The position numbers and the translations under genes are program-made. From NCBI RefSeq assembly GCF_016623465.1, contig NZ_JAEDAJ010000002.1, forward strand, positions 384,093 to 448,092: a stretch of DNA of 64,000 nucleotides. Reading direction: 5' to 3'. Shown piece after piece: positions 33,916 to 45,086 of the stretch (the first letter of the stretch is position 1; every line of letters begins with the position of its first letter). The notes below the pieces were generated by a model. The model ran no database searches. It was not told the origin of the DNA and saw nothing but the letters and a program-made list of their open reading frames with translations. This DNA comes from Brachybacterium halotolerans (GTDB lineage: Bacteria; Actinomycetota; Actinomycetes; Actinomycetales; Dermabacteraceae).

Positions 33916-35193
33916 TCACCCGCCCGCGAAGGACATCGGGACGAGCGCGAGGTTCAGCGCGATGATGAGCGCGACGACGATCCAGGCGATCACGGTGACC
34001 GGCCGCGAGTTCGCGAAGCTCCCCATCAGGGCGCGCCTGCCGGTGAGGGTCACGAGCGGCACCAGCGCGAAGGGCAGGCAGAGGCTGAGCACGACCTGGC
34101 TGAGCACGAGGGCCGCGGTGGGCTCGGCGCCGATCGCGAGGACGAGCAGCGCCGGCAGCAGCGTGAGCAGGCGGGAGAGCACGAGCGGGATCCGCCGGTG
34201 CAGCAGGCCGCGCATGATCTCGCTGCCCGCGTAGGCGCCCACGGAGGAGGAGGCGAGGCCGGAGGCGAGCAGGCCGATCCCGAAGAGCACGCCGACCACG
34301 GGCCCGGAGGCGGCGGAGATCGCGGCCTGCGCGCCCTCGATGGTGTCGGTGCCGGGGATCCCGGGGAGCGCCTCGGCGGCCAGGACCAGCATCGCGATGT
34401 TCACGGTGCCCGCGAGGCACAGAGAGAGCACCACGTCCCAGCGCGAGGCGCGGACCACGCGGGCGATCCGCCCCGGAGAGCGATCGGTGCCGTGACGGTC
34501 GCGCACGAGCCCGGCGTGCAGGTAGATCGCGTGCGGCATGACGGTCGCGCCCAGCATGGAGGCCGCGAGCAGCACGGTGCCGCCGCCGTCGAAGCGCGGG
34601 ATCAGCCCGTCGGCCAGGGCGACCGGATCGGGCGGGGCGACGACGAGCCCGGCGAGGAATCCGATGGTGATCACCCCCAGCAGCCCGATGATCACGTGCT
34701 CGAAGGGCCGCTGGCCGAAGCGGGACTGCACGGCGAGCAGGGCCATGGAGACGGCGCCGACGATGACGCCGCCCACCAGCAGCGGGAGTCCGAAGAGGAT
34801 GCGCAGGGCGATCGCCCCGCCGACGACCTCGGCGATGTCGGTGGCGATCGCCATGGCCTGCGCCTGCAGCCAGAACAGCAGGCGCGAGCGCCGCCCCAGG
34901 GTCGCCCCGAGGTGGTCGGCGAGGGTGCGGCCGGTGACCGCGCCGAGCTTCGCCGAGAGGTACTGGACGAGCATCGCCATGAGGTTCGCGACCACGAGCA
35001 CCCACAGCAGCAGGTAACCGTGGCGGGCGCCGGCGGTGACGTTCGCGGCGATGTTCCCCGGGTCCACGTAGGCGACCGCGGCGACGAAGGCCGGGCCCAG
35101 CAGGCGCAGGGTGCGCCAGGGGCCGCGGGGCCGATGCGCTGCGCTCGCGGTCGCAGCGCGCTCTCGGCGCTCTTCGAGCACGTCTTCTGTCAT
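33916..35193 (-). CDS. mntH: Nramp-family divalent metal (Mn2+/Fe2+) importer
   Basis: 425 residues with eleven membrane helices. The metal-binding DPGN of helix 1 (AYVDPGNIAANV) and the helix-6 MPHAIYLH motif are present, which together define proton-coupled Nramp transporters. First gene of a unit with the DtxR-type regulator. A palindrome-like box lies only 3 bases upstream of the start codon and overlaps the ribosome-binding region (AAGGTAGG), so repressor binding could block both transcription and access to the start. Confidence 0.94.
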   Translation of the reverse strand: MTEDVLEERRERAATASAAHRPRGPWRTLRLLGPAFVAAVAYVDPGNIAANVTAGARHGYLLLWVLVVANLMAMLVQYLSAKLGAVTGRTLADHLGATLGRRSRLLFWLQAQAMAIATDIAEVVGGAIALRILFGLPLLVGGVIVGAVSMALLAVQSRFGQRPFEHVIIGLLGVITIGFLAGLVVAPPDPVALADGLIPRFDGGGTVLLAASMLGATVMPHAIYLHAGLVRDRHGTDRSPGRIARVVRASRWDVVLSLCLAGTVNIAMLVLAAEALPGIPGTDTIEGAQAAISAASGPVVGVLFGIGLLASGLASSSVGAYAGSEIMRGLLHRRIPLVLSRLLTLLPALLVLAIGAEPTAALVLSQVVLSLCLPFALVPLVTLTGRRALMGSFANSRPVTVIAWIVVALIIALNLALVPMSFAGG

Positions 35194-35196
35194 GAA

Positions 35197-35212
35197 TTTA
35201 ACCTACCTTAAA
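35197..35212. promoter_or_regulatory. MntR/DtxR-type box at the mntH start
   Basis: TTTAACCTACCTTAAA is an AT-rich imperfect inverted repeat in a very GC-rich surrounding, of the TTTAnnnnnnnnTAAA kind bound by DtxR-family proteins. Distance to the mntH start codon is 3 bases. Confidence 0.6.
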
Positions 35213-35352
35213 TATGGTCCCGATGCATGGGGCGCCGCCGACCCGGAACCGGCCTGGCCCTGGCGTGGCACCCGGCTCCGGCGCACACCTCGGGACCCCT
35301 CGACGAGACCGCCGCGTCGAAGAACCTGCGGCCCACCCCTTGCGCCCAGAAA

Positions 35353-35366
35353 TGTATGCGCATACA
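35353..35366. promoter_or_regulatory. Perfect 14-bp palindrome, LacI-type operator candidate
   Basis: TGTATGCGCATACA is perfectly symmetric about a central CG, the usual form of LacI-family operators. It lies 160 bases upstream of the first gene of the sulfatase/ABC locus. Confidence 0.55.
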
Positions 35367-35525
35367 GTCACACTCACGTCCATCGGGACGGCCACGCGGA
35401 GCCGCTACAGCTCCCGCCCCGACCCGAACCCGGGCCTCGGCCCTGCCGACGGCGGCGGGGCGAAGAGACCCGACCGCCTCCCTGGGGCTGGATCACCTTG
35501 AACAACGGCGTCAGGAATACGTCTC

Positions 35526-37199
35526 GTGCACCACTCGATCCCCATGCACATCGGCCGGCGCACCGTACTGAGCGGTGCCTCGGCGACCGCCCTCGCAGTT
35601 GCCGCCTCTGGATGCAGCCTGCAGATCCGCAGCCGGCCCGATCCGACCATCGGCTCCGACACCCTGCTGTCCGGGGGAGACGCCGGCACACCCACCTTCA
35701 CCGCGAACTTCAACCCGTACCAGCCCAATGCCCGTTCCAGCGTCGGCCTCCTCTACGAGCCGCTCCTGCTGCAGAACCCCCTCGACGGCGAGCTCACCCC
35801 CTGGCTGGCGGAGAGCTGGGAGCAGTCCGACCCAGCGGAGCTGGTGATGACCCTGCGGTCCGGCGCGCTCTGGAGCGACGGCCACGACCTCACTGTCCAG
35901 GACGTCACCTTCACCTTCGACATGCTCAAGGAGCACCCAGCCAACGACACGAAGGGGGCGTGGTCGCGGATCGACTCCATCGAGACGGACGGTCAGGACA
36001 TCCTGTTCCACCTGTCCGGAGACGACTCCCCCGCGGTCGGGTCGATCGGGCCCACGCTGATCGTGCCCCAGCACATCTGGAGCGGCGTCGAGGACCCGAC
36101 CACCTGGCGCAACGAGGATCCGGTGGGATCCGGGCCGTTCACGCTGGGCAACTTCACCCCGCTCCAGTACACCCTCGACCGGAACGAGGACTATTGGCAG
36201 GCGGACACCATCCTGATCCAGCACATCGTGCTGCCCGCGGCCACCTCCGAGATCGACCTGGTGACCAAGGGATACGACTGGGCGTACTCGTACATGAGCG
36301 ACGTCGACAACACCTGGGGAGCGGCCAACGACCACAACCGCCACTGGTTCCCGCCGGGCGGCATCATCGGCCTGCACCCCAATCACGACGTCGCCCCCTT
36401 CGACGACGTCGACGTGCGCCGAGGCCTCTCCCTGGCGCTGGACGGCGACGCCGTCGGCAAGGCCGCGGCGGAGGGATACATGGAGCAGGCCAGCCAGACC
36501 GGACTCCTGCTGCCCAACCAGGAGGACCTGCTGGACCCCTCCATTCCGGATCAGGGCATCGTCACACAGGACACCGACGCGGCGATCGCCGCGTTCGAGA
36601 AGGCGGGCTTCAGCCACGACGGATCCACGATGCGAACGCCCGACGGCGACCCGTTCAGCTTCGCCATCACCACCGCCAACGGGTACACCGACTGGCTGCG
36701 GGCCGTCCAGGAGGTGCAGCGCCAGCTCGGTGAGATCGGCATCGAGGCGACGATCCGGGCCCCGCAGGCCGCCGCCTACGAGGCCGCCCTGTCCAGCGGG
36801 GACTACGCGATCGCGATGGGCTCCTCGAACGGGTCCGATACGTTCCAGGGGTACGCCAACCTGCTCTCGAGCGAGTACTACGTCCCGGTGGGCGAGAGCA
36901 GCCAGAACAACCGGATCCGCTTCCGCGACGACGACGTCGACGATCTGCTGCAGCGCTACCGCGCGAGCGTCGACGAGCAGGAGCAGACCGAGATCATCCA
37001 CGGGTTGGAGCAGGTCTTCATGGATCAGATCCCCATCGTCGCCCTCTACTACGGCGGCCTGTGGGGACTGTACAACGACGGCCGCTTCACCGGCTGGCCC
37101 ACGGCCGATAACCCCTTCACCTCCCCGCAGACCTACGGCTCCTCGCCGCTGATGGTGCTGACGCATCTGCGGCCCGTCGAGAAGGAGCCGGCGACATGA
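35526..37199 (+). CDS. Family-5 (oligopeptide/oligosaccharide-type) ABC substrate-binding lipoprotein
   Basis: 557 residues. Twin-arginine signal (Arg11-Arg12, RRTVLSGASA) and lipobox ASGC (Cys30). The mature protein has SBP_bac_5 features: LYEPLLLQNPLDGELTPWLA, WSDGHDLTVQDVTFTFDMLK, VGSGPFTLGNF, DDVDVRRGLSLALDGDAVGK. Although the family is named for peptides, many members bind oligosaccharides, and this one heads a locus of glycosidases and sulfatases. GTG start with AGGA 9 bases upstream; an in-frame ATG at 35544 is the alternative and would keep the signal. Confidence 0.9.
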   Translation: MHHSIPMHIGRRTVLSGASATALAVAASGCSLQIRSRPDPTIGSDTLLSGGDAGTPTFTANFNPYQPNARSSVGLLYEPLLLQNPLDGELTPWLAESWEQSDPAELVMTLRSGALWSDGHDLTVQDVTFTFDMLKEHPANDTKGAWSRIDSIETDGQDILFHLSGDDSPAVGSIGPTLIVPQHIWSGVEDPTTWRNEDPVGSGPFTLGNFTPLQYTLDRNEDYWQADTILIQHIVLPAATSEIDLVTKGYDWAYSYMSDVDNTWGAANDHNRHWFPPGGIIGLHPNHDVAPFDDVDVRRGLSLALDGDAVGKAAAEGYMEQASQTGLLLPNQEDLLDPSIPDQGIVTQDTDAAIAAFEKAGFSHDGSTMRTPDGDPFSFAITTANGYTDWLRAVQEVQRQLGEIGIEATIRAPQAAAYEAALSSGDYAIAMGSSNGSDTFQGYANLLSSEYYVPVGESSQNNRIRFRDDDVDDLLQRYRASVDEQEQTEIIHGLEQVFMDQIPIVALYYGGLWGLYNDGRFTGWPTADNPFTSPQTYGSSPLMVLTHLRPVEKEPAT

Positions 37200-38176
37200 G
37201 ATACGCCCTGCGCAAGGTCGGCCTGTTCGCGCTCACGCTGTGGGCCGCCGTCACGCTGAACTTCCTGCTGCCCCGGATGATGCCCGGCTCGCCCGCCGAC
37301 GCCGCGATCGCCCGCCTCTCCCAGAACGGACCGGTGACCGACGAGACCCGGGCCGCGGTCGAGGCGCAGCTGGGCGTCCCGGACGGCAACATCCTCCAGC
37401 AGTACCTCGCCTACCTGGACCAGGTGATCCACCTGGACTTCGGGATCTCCTACGCCTTCTATCCCGAGCCCGTCTCCGGTCTCGTGGCCACAGCCCTGCC
37501 GTACACGATCGTCCTCGTGGGCACGGTGACCGTGATCGCCTTCATCCTGGGCACCCTGCTGGGCGTGCTGGCGGCATGGCGGCGCGGGACCTGGCTGGAC
37601 GCGCTGCCCACCGTGGGCGGCAGCTTCATGAACACGTTCCCCTATTTCTGGACGTCGCTGCTGCTTCTGTTCTTCCTGGGGTACGTCGCCCATCTGTTCC
37701 CGACGTTCGGGGCGTACTCGGCGACCGCCGTCCCCGGGATCAGCTGGGACTTCTTCGTCGACATCCTCTACCACGCCGCCCTGCCCGCGGTGACGCTGCT
37801 GATCACCTCCCTGGGCGGCTGGATCATCGGCATGCGCAACGCCATGATCAACACGCTCGGCGAGGACTACGTGACCTTCGCGGAGGCCAACGGGATCGGC
37901 GGGCGCACGGTGGCGCTGCGCTACGCGGCCCGCAACGCGATCCTGCCGAACCTGACCGGCTTCGGCCTGGCGCTGGGCGGCGTGGTCGGCGGCTCCATCC
38001 TCGTCGAACAGGTCTTCGGGTATCCGGGCATCGGATTCCTGCTGTTCAACGCGGTGATCGGACAGGACTACCCACTCATGCAGGCCCTGTTCCTCATGAT
38101 CACCGTCAGCGTGCTGGTGGCGAACCTGCTCGTGGACATCCTGTACGGCGTACTCGACCCGAGGACCAGGCGATGA
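37196..38176 (+). CDS. ABC permease, DppB type
   Basis: 326 residues, six membrane helices with a large first external loop containing PGSPADAAIARLS (family signature PGDP-like). EAA-like loop GEDYVTFAEANGIGGRTVAL. Start overlaps the binding-protein stop (ATGA) and stop overlaps the next permease. Together with it forms the channel of a Dpp/Opp-type importer. Confidence 0.92.
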   Translation: MRYALRKVGLFALTLWAAVTLNFLLPRMMPGSPADAAIARLSQNGPVTDETRAAVEAQLGVPDGNILQQYLAYLDQVIHLDFGISYAFYPEPVSGLVATALPYTIVLVGTVTVIAFILGTLLGVLAAWRRGTWLDALPTVGGSFMNTFPYFWTSLLLLFFLGYVAHLFPTFGAYSATAVPGISWDFFVDILYHAALPAVTLLITSLGGWIIGMRNAMINTLGEDYVTFAEANGIGGRTVALRYAARNAILPNLTGFGLALGGVVGGSILVEQVFGYPGIGFLLFNAVIGQDYPLMQALFLMITVSVLVANLLVDILYGVLDPRTRR

Positions 38177-39092
38177 GCGAGAACACGACCCGAGCATCCT
38201 CCCCCTCCCCCGTCGGTCATCGGCCCCATCCGGCCGTCGAGGCGCTGCGCGGGGGCCTGCGCGCCATCTGGGGCAACCGCAAGGCACGGATCGGCATGAT
38301 CCTGCTGGCGCTGTTCATCCTGGTGGCCCTGCTGGCGCCGCTGCTGGCGCCCTACGCCCCCAAGGACAATTCCTTCGACCGCAACCTCGGCGCCTCCGCG
38401 CAGCACTGGCTGGGCACCACGGCGGCGGGCGAGGACGTCCTCAGCCAGCTGATCCACGGCGCCCGCATCAGCGTGATCGTGGGCTTCGGCGCCGGTTCGA
38501 TCTCCACGCTGATCGCCGTGCTCATCGGACTCACCTGGGGGTACATCACCGGCTTCGCGGCCGACGTGGTGAATTTCGTGGTCAACCTGTTCCTCGTGAT
38601 CCCCGGCCTGCCGCTGATGATCGTGATCGCGACCTACCTGCAGAACGGCGGGATCTCGGTGATCATCGCCGTCATTGCCATCACGGGCTGGGCCTGGGGT
38701 GCGCGTGTGCTGCGCAGCCAGACCAGCACCCTGCGCAACCGCGACTTCGTGCAGTCCGCGAAGTTCTCGGGCGAGCGTGCGCCGCGGATCATCTTCCGGG
38801 AGATCCTCCCGAACATGACCTCGATCATCGCCGGCGGCTTCTTCGGCTCCGCCACCGCCGCGATCCTCGCTGAGGCGGGCCTGGAGTTCCTGGGCCTGGG
38901 CGACTCGTCGATCGTCAGCTGGGGGACGATGCTCTACTGGGCGCAGAACTCGAACGCCCTGCTCACAGGGCAGTGGGCGCTGCTGTTCGCCCCGGGCCTG
39001 TGCATCGCCCTGCTGGCCACCTCGCTCACGCTGATCAACTTCGGCGTGGACGGCATCTCCAACCCCCGCCTTCGCGAAGGGAGCACGGGACG

Positions 39093-39096
<4 letters not shown>
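38173..39096 (+). CDS. ABC permease, DppC type
   Basis: 307 residues with an N-terminal OppC-like segment (NRKARIGMILLALFILVALLAPLLAPYAP) and five further helices. The coupling loop is RNRDFVQSAKFSGERAPRII. Stop-start overlaps on both sides (ATGA) tie it to the other permease and the ATPase gene. It transports the same substrate as the binding protein at 35526. Confidence 0.92.
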
Positions 39097-41038
<1,942 letters not shown>

Positions 41039-41068
41039 ATCGTGCCGACACCGCGCAGAAGGAGTCCC

Positions 41069-42256
41069 ATGACCACCCTCCGCTTCCCCGACGGCTTCCT
41101 GTGGGGAGCCGCCACCGCCGCCCACCAGATCGAGGGCAACAACGTCAACTCGAACTGGTGGGAGATGGAGCACCGGCCGGGCACCCACGTGGTCGAGCCC
41201 AGCGGCGACGCCGCCGACGGCTACCACCGCTTCGCCGAGGACATCCGCCGCCTGGCGGAGCTGGGGATGAACTCCTACCGCTTCAGCGTCGAGTGGGCGC
41301 GCATCGAACCGGAGCGCGGGTTCGTCTCGCGCGCCGAGCTGGCCCATTACCGGCGGATGATCGACGTCTGCCGCGACAGCGGCGTGGAGCCGATCGTCAC
41401 GCTGATGCACTTCACGGTGCCGCGCTGGTTCGACCGCGACGGCTTCTGGCGCGCGTCGGACGCCCCCGATCTGTTCGCCCGGTACACCGAGCAGGTGCTG
41501 GGGATCCTCGAGGACGTGCGCTACGTGTGCACGATCAACGAGCCCAACATCGCCGCCATGCTCGCCGGCGGCGAGAAGGCGGAGAACCTGGTCGCCCATG
41601 GTCTGGCCCACCCCGACCTGCACGTGGCCGATCAGCTGCTGGCCTCCCACCGCCGGTCCCGGGAGGTCCTCTCCGGGCACGACGACATCCTCTCGGGGTG
41701 GACGATCGCCACGCAGGCGTTCCACGCGACCGAGGAGGAGGGCAGCGAACAGGCCCTGCACGAGTACGGCTATCCGCGCGATTTCTGGTACCTCGAGAAC
41801 GCGGCCGGGGACGATTTCCTGGGCGTGCAGGCGTACACCCGCACGTTCATCGGGCCCGACGGTCCGCTGCCCGTGGCCGAGGACGTCGAGACCACGCTCA
41901 CCGGCTGGGAGTTCTTCCCGCCGGCGGCAGAGCTGGGGCTGCGCAGCGCCTGGGAGCTCAGCGGCGGGGTCCCCCTGATGGTCACCGAGAACGGCATCGC
42001 CACCGGGGACGACACCCGACGGATCGCCTATACGCAGGGGGCTCTCGAGGGGGTGCACCGGGCGATCGCCGACGGCATCGACGTGCGCGGCTACCAGTAC
42101 TGGTCCCTGCTGGACAACTACGAGTGGGCCAGCGGCTACCGTCCCACCTTCGGCCTGATCGGCTGGGATCCCGATACCTTCGAGCGCCGCGTCAAGCCCA
42201 GCGCCCGCTGGCTCGGCGAGGTCGCCCGCGACAACGCCCTGACCGTGCAGGGATGA
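41069..42256 (+). CDS. Glycoside hydrolase family 1 beta-glycosidase
   Basis: 395 residues, shorter than the usual 440-480 for GH1. The N-terminal signature FLWGAATAAHQIEG is intact. Catalytic acid/base Glu158 in CTINEPN and nucleophile Glu307 in VTENGIA are both present, so the enzyme should be active. No signal peptide: it acts in the cytoplasm on imported oligosaccharides. AGAAGGAGTCCC before ATG. Lies in the operon with the ABC importer and two sulfatases. Shortening is mainly in the middle (around 160-270), which shapes the +1 subsites and may fit a modified or sulfated sugar. Confidence 0.9.
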   Translation: MTTLRFPDGFLWGAATAAHQIEGNNVNSNWWEMEHRPGTHVVEPSGDAADGYHRFAEDIRRLAELGMNSYRFSVEWARIEPERGFVSRAELAHYRRMIDVCRDSGVEPIVTLMHFTVPRWFDRDGFWRASDAPDLFARYTEQVLGILEDVRYVCTINEPNIAAMLAGGEKAENLVAHGLAHPDLHVADQLLASHRRSREVLSGHDDILSGWTIATQAFHATEEEGSEQALHEYGYPRDFWYLENAAGDDFLGVQAYTRTFIGPDGPLPVAEDVETTLTGWEFFPPAAELGLRSAWELSGGVPLMVTENGIATGDDTRRIAYTQGALEGVHRAIADGIDVRGYQYWSLLDNYEWASGYRPTFGLIGWDPDTFERRVKPSARWLGEVARDNALTVQG

Positions 42257-42397
42257 GAAGCCCGCAGCCCGTCGGGGCGAGTGAGCCTGCCCCGGCGGAG
42301 GCCGCCCCGCACCCCGCGCACCACCCCGCGCACCGCACACCGCACACCGCACACTGCACATCAGCCCGACATCGCTGAGGAAGGACGCCGAGGTCCC

Positions 42398-43864
42398 ATG
42401 ACCGAGCGCCGACCGAACATCCTGATGATCCTGACCGACGACCACGCCGCGCATGCCGTGGGCGCCTACGGGTCGGTCGTCAACACCACGCCCCATCTCG
42501 ACGAGATCGCCCGCGAGGGCTGGGTGATGGAGAACTGCTTCTGCACCAACTCCATCTGCACGCCCAGCCGCGCCTCGATCCTGACCGGGACCCACAGCCA
42601 CGTCAACGGCGTCACGACCCTGTCCACGCCGATGGATCCCTCACTGCCCACGTTCGTCTCGCGGCTGCACGAGGAGGGGTACCGCACCGGGATCGTCGGC
42701 AAGTGGCACCTCGGCGAGGGCCCCGACCACGAGCCGCAGGGGTTCGATTGCTGGGAGATCCTCCACGACCAGGGCGAGTACGTCGACCCGGTGTTCCGCT
42801 CCCCCGAGGGCGACCGCCGACGCCCGGGCTACGCCACCGACATCATCACCGATCTCGCCCTGGAGTGGATCGACCAGTGGGAGTCGGAGCGCCCGGGTGA
42901 CCCCTGGTGCCTGCTGGTCCACCACAAGGCTCCCCACCGGCCCTGGCAGCCCGACCGGGCGCACCGGGGCCTGTACGCGGACCCGATCCCCGTCCCGGCG
43001 ACCTTCCACGACGACTACGCCACCCGCGGCACGGCCGCACACCGCGCCGCGATGCGGATCGCCGACCACCTCACCCTCGAGGACGTCAAGGAGTATCCGC
43101 CGGAGGGGCTGAGCCACGAGCAGCTGGGCCTGTGGAAGTACCAGCGGTACATGCAGGACTACCTCGAGTGCGTGGCGTCGGTCGATGACAACGTCGGCCG
43201 GCTGCTGGCGGACCTGCGCTCGCGCGGCCTGTTCGAGGACACCCTGTGCGCCTATGCCTCCGACCAGGGTTTCTTCCTGGGGGACCACGGATGGTTCGAC
43301 AAGCGCTTCATGTATGACGAGTCCATCCGGATGCCGCTGCTGATCAGTTGGCCCGCCGCCCTCGAGCGCGGACGGCGCAGCACGCGCATGGTCACCAACG
43401 TCGATTTCGCCCGGACTTTCCTGGCCGCAGCGGGAGTCGACCCCGATCCGGGCATGCAGGGCAGCAGCTTCCTGGAGGCTCTGCGCGAGGACCTCCCCGA
43501 CGACCCCGATCCCGCCTTCTACTACCGCTACTGGGAGAACGACGACGGGATCCACGGGGCGCTCGCGCACTACGGGATCCGCACGGCGCGTTACAAGCTG
43601 ATCCGCTTCTACAACGACGGGCTGGGTCTGCCGGGGACCCGGCCCAGCATCTTCCCGCCCTACTGGGAGCTGTACGACCTCCAGGAGGATCCCGAGGAGC
43701 TGCGCAACGTGGCCGATGACCCCGGATACGCCTCGGTGCGCGCCGGGCTGATCGAGCGCCTCGCGGTGGAGCAGCGGGCGGTCGGCGACGAGCCGTACGT
43801 CCCCGCCATGGACGCCGACGGCCGGCCCGAGCGCCTGTCCTCGCCGATCGGACCGCAGCGATGA
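42398..43864 (+). CDS. Type I sulfatase (formylglycine-dependent)
   Basis: 488 residues. The sulfatase signature CTPSRASILTG has Cys54 (C-x-P-S-R), which a formylglycine-generating enzyme would convert to formylglycine. Metal ligands Asp14-Asp15 (LTDDH) and later D-Q (YASDQGFFLGDHG, matching the usual SDHG) are seen. No signal peptide is visible, so desulfation probably happens after uptake. Neighbours GH1 and GH172 suggest a sulfated carbohydrate rather than choline sulfate. CGAGGTCCC before ATG. The maturase is not in the window. Confidence 0.92.
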   Translation: MTERRPNILMILTDDHAAHAVGAYGSVVNTTPHLDEIAREGWVMENCFCTNSICTPSRASILTGTHSHVNGVTTLSTPMDPSLPTFVSRLHEEGYRTGIVGKWHLGEGPDHEPQGFDCWEILHDQGEYVDPVFRSPEGDRRRPGYATDIITDLALEWIDQWESERPGDPWCLLVHHKAPHRPWQPDRAHRGLYADPIPVPATFHDDYATRGTAAHRAAMRIADHLTLEDVKEYPPEGLSHEQLGLWKYQRYMQDYLECVASVDDNVGRLLADLRSRGLFEDTLCAYASDQGFFLGDHGWFDKRFMYDESIRMPLLISWPAALERGRRSTRMVTNVDFARTFLAAAGVDPDPGMQGSSFLEALREDLPDDPDPAFYYRYWENDDGIHGALAHYGIRTARYKLIRFYNDGLGLPGTRPSIFPPYWELYDLQEDPEELRNVADDPGYASVRAGLIERLAVEQRAVGDEPYVPAMDADGRPERLSSPIGPQR

Positions 43865-44961
43865 GCGCCGAGCACGACACCGACCCTGCGCCCATCGGCC
43901 CGGGCGGGCTGGCCGGCCTGGCCTCCCTCTCGAGCGCCCTCACCCGCTCCATCGGACCGGAGAACCCGGACGGCGCCCCCGGCGGCGGCGGACTCGCGAC
44001 CGACGGTCCCGGTGCCGGCTTCGCCCGCGAGCTCGGCCCCGGGTGGAAAGTGCGGCCCAACATCGTCGTCGAGCCCGGCGAGCGCGCAGAGCTGGCCGAC
44101 ATCACCGGGTCCGGCACCATCCGCCACCTGTGGCTGACCACCGCGCAGCCCGCGTGGCGCCAGATGCTGCTGCGTCTTCACTGGGACGGGGATCCGCAGC
44201 CGGCGGTCGAGGTCCCCCTGGGAGACTTCTTCGCGCAGGGCTGGTCGCAGTACGCACCGCTGAGCTCCGTGCCCGTGACCGTGGCCCCGAACGGCGGGCT
44301 GAACTGCTACTGGCCCATGCCCTTCTCCCACGGGGCGCGCATGAGCATCGAGAACCTCGGCGACCAGCCCCGCAACCTCTACTACGAGATCACCTACGAC
44401 CAGGAGCCCGCCCAGCGGAGCACAGGGCGGTTCCACGCCCAGTGGCGCCGCAGCAACCCGCTGGCCACGGGAGACGAACACGTGCTCGTGGCGGGGGTCG
44501 AGGGCCGCGGCCACTACGTCGGCACCTCCCTCGCCTGGGGCGTGAACAGCCGCGGCTGGTGGGGCGAGGGGGAACTGAAGTTCTTCCTCGACGGCGACCA
44601 GGAGCACCCCACCATCAACGGAACCGGCACCGAGGACTACTTCGGGGGCGCCTGGGACTTCCACGTCCCCTCCGAGGGCTATCAGGCGTTCACCACTCCC
44701 TATCTGGGGCTCCACCAGATCATCCGGCCGGACGGGCTGTACGAGAGCCAGCAGCGCTTCGCCATGTACCGGTGGCACGTGCCGGACCCGATCCGCTTCG
44801 CCACCGATCTGCGAGTCCAGGTGCAGGCGCTCGGCTGGCGCGAAGGCGGGCGCTACCTCCAACGCCACGACGACATCGCCTCGACCGCCCTGTTCTATCT
44901 CGACCGCACCTCCGCCGCGCGCCCGGCGCCGCCGACCGCGGACGAGCTCGAGACCCTGTGA
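43861..44961 (+). CDS. DUF2961 protein, GH172-type glycosidase
   Basis: 366 residues. It matches the DUF2961 family, founding domain of GH172 (difructose-dianhydride and alpha-D-arabino/fructofuranoside-acting enzymes): GSGTIRHLWLTT, VEVPLGDFF, NCYWPMPFSHGARM, HPTINGTGTEDYFGGAWDF. The acidic pair in GTEDYF is within the proposed catalytic region. No signal peptide. Its start overlaps the sulfatase stop (ATGA). This suggests the imported glycan contains furanosides such as D-arabinofuranose or fructofuranose, though GH172 also includes members of unknown specificity. Confidence 0.85.
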   Translation: MSAEHDTDPAPIGPGGLAGLASLSSALTRSIGPENPDGAPGGGGLATDGPGAGFARELGPGWKVRPNIVVEPGERAELADITGSGTIRHLWLTTAQPAWRQMLLRLHWDGDPQPAVEVPLGDFFAQGWSQYAPLSSVPVTVAPNGGLNCYWPMPFSHGARMSIENLGDQPRNLYYEITYDQEPAQRSTGRFHAQWRRSNPLATGDEHVLVAGVEGRGHYVGTSLAWGVNSRGWWGEGELKFFLDGDQEHPTINGTGTEDYFGGAWDFHVPSEGYQAFTTPYLGLHQIIRPDGLYESQQRFAMYRWHVPDPIRFATDLRVQVQALGWREGGRYLQRHDDIASTALFYLDRTSAARPAPPTADELETL

Positions 44962-45086
44962 GGCCGTGCGCGGCGCCCCGGCCGGGCTCCGGCCCCCGAG
45001 GCTGCCGACCCCGGGACTCCCAGCCCCGGGGCTCCCGACTCCGCGACTGCGGACCATCGGACATCCGGAAGGAGAGCTGATCACCC

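Larger units (their letters stand above)
35194..35525. other. Divergent gap between mntH and the glycan locus
   Basis: Carries the mntH box at its left end and a perfect LacI-type palindrome at 35353-35366. No coding region supported. The rest is GC-rich without structure that I can name. Confidence 0.5.

Noticed and set aside
35486-35501. GGCTGGATCACCTT resembles the 3' end of 16S rRNA
   Set aside because: No rRNA-like sequence precedes it, the following bases do not match CCTCCTTTCT, and it lies in an ordinary gene leader. Chance match.
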